A program made the translations under genes and the position numbers. Positions 5,394 to 5,707 of a stretch of 5,707 bases of DNA are shown in pieces; position 1 is the stretch's first letter; each line of letters opens with the position of its first letter. This DNA is from an uncultured Paracoccus sp. (GTDB lineage: Bacteria > Pseudomonadota > Alphaproteobacteria > Rhodobacterales > Rhodobacteraceae), in assembly GCF_946221145.1 (NCBI RefSeq), contig NZ_CAMIOH010000204.1, forward strand, positions 1 to 5,707, given 5' to 3'. The notes beneath the pieces were generated by a model. That model did no database searches. It was given only the letters and a program-made list of their open reading frames with translations, and was not told the origin of the DNA.

Positions 5394-5707
5394 TCAGCCC
5401 TTGATCGCCTTCAGCACCGCCTCGCCCAGACCGGCCGGGCTGTCGGCCACGACGATCCCGGCGCGCTTCATCGCCTCGATCTTCGATTCCGCATCGCCCT
5501 TGCCGCCGGACACGATCGCCCCGGCATGGCCCATGCGGCGGCCCGGAGGGGCGGTGCGGCCCGCGATGAAACCGGCGGTCGGCTTCCAGCGGCCCTTCTT
5601 CTTCTGCTCGGCCAGGTATTCGGCGGCCTCTTCCTCGGCGCTGCCGCCGATCTCGCCGATCATGATGATCGAGGTGGTCTCATCGTCGGCCAGGAACATT
5701 TCCAGCA
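5394..5707 (-). CDS. sucD: Succinyl-CoA synthetase (ADP-forming) alpha subunit, C-terminal part
   Basis: Alpha subunit of the cytoplasmic succinyl-CoA synthetase, which with SucC converts succinyl-CoA to succinate with formation of a nucleoside triphosphate. Only the last 103 complete codons are here, about a third of the protein (E. coli SucD is 289 aa); the 5' part lies beyond the window edge. Visible: the segment EMFLADDETTSIIMIGEIGG continuing into SAEEEAAEYL, then GFIAGRTAPPGRRMGHAGAI. The His of GHAGA (codon at 5528-5526) is the phosphohistidine of the catalytic cycle in this family. The tail ends LGEAVLKAIKG. ATG at 5699 is an internal Met, since the frame continues upstream as Leu-Glu. 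The gene heads the run of genes in this window; sucC is expected just upstream. Nothing is odd in the visible part. Confidence 0.95.
   Translation of the reverse strand, partial: LEMFLADDETTSIIMIGEIGGSAEEEAAEYLAEQKKKGRWKPTAGFIAGRTAPPGRRMGHAGAIVSGGKGDAESKIEAMKRAGIVVADSPAGLGEAVLKAIKG

Noticed and set aside
5394..5699. A separate 101-aa gene starting at ATG 5699
   Set aside because: The frame stays open upstream to the window edge and the sequence is the C-terminal third of SucD, so this ATG is an internal methionine.
1..5707. tRNA, rRNA, CRISPR array, insertion sequence or attachment site
   Set aside because: I saw no cloverleaf-like tract, regularly spaced repeats, transposase motifs or terminal inverted repeats in the window.

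Overview
The window is GC-rich and all convincing genes lie on the minus strand, read from high to low coordinates. Gene content, protein signatures and order (sucD, small ORFs, sucA, sucB) point to an alphaproteobacterium, most likely a member of the Rhodobacterales of Paracoccus/Rhodobacter type. The genus is an inference from gene order and from the duplicated lipoyl domain in SucB, not from a database search.

Layout in transcription order: the last 103 codons of sucD (succinyl-CoA synthetase alpha, 5707-5394); a 71-nt gap; three small predicted lipoprotein genes (5322-4975, 4909-4514, 4506-4054); a 47-nt gap that includes a modest ribosome binding site; sucA (2-oxoglutarate dehydrogenase E1, 4007-1041); a 4-nt gap; and the first 345 codons of sucB (dihydrolipoyl succinyltransferase E2, 1036 to beyond base 1). 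Spacing is tight, orientation is uniform and no intrinsic terminator with a U-tract is visible, so one sucD-to-sucB transcript is plausible. No stretch over 300 bases lacks a gene.

The TCA genes work together: SucA and SucB (with Lpd, not in the window) convert 2-oxoglutarate to succinyl-CoA, and succinyl-CoA synthetase then converts that to succinate with nucleotide triphosphate formation. The SucB N-terminus carries two lipoyl domains, 57/72 identical by hand alignment, rather than the single one of the E. coli enzyme. A second in-frame ATG with its own Shine-Dalgarno-like sequence lies between them.

The least explained part is the insert between sucD and sucA. The three small proteins are very diverged in sequence. 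All three have a lipoprotein signal peptide, then a domain ending in Cys-Ala, with two cysteines separated by exactly 30 residues in every copy. They look like tandem paralogs of one unrecognised envelope lipoprotein family embedded in a central carbon metabolism operon.
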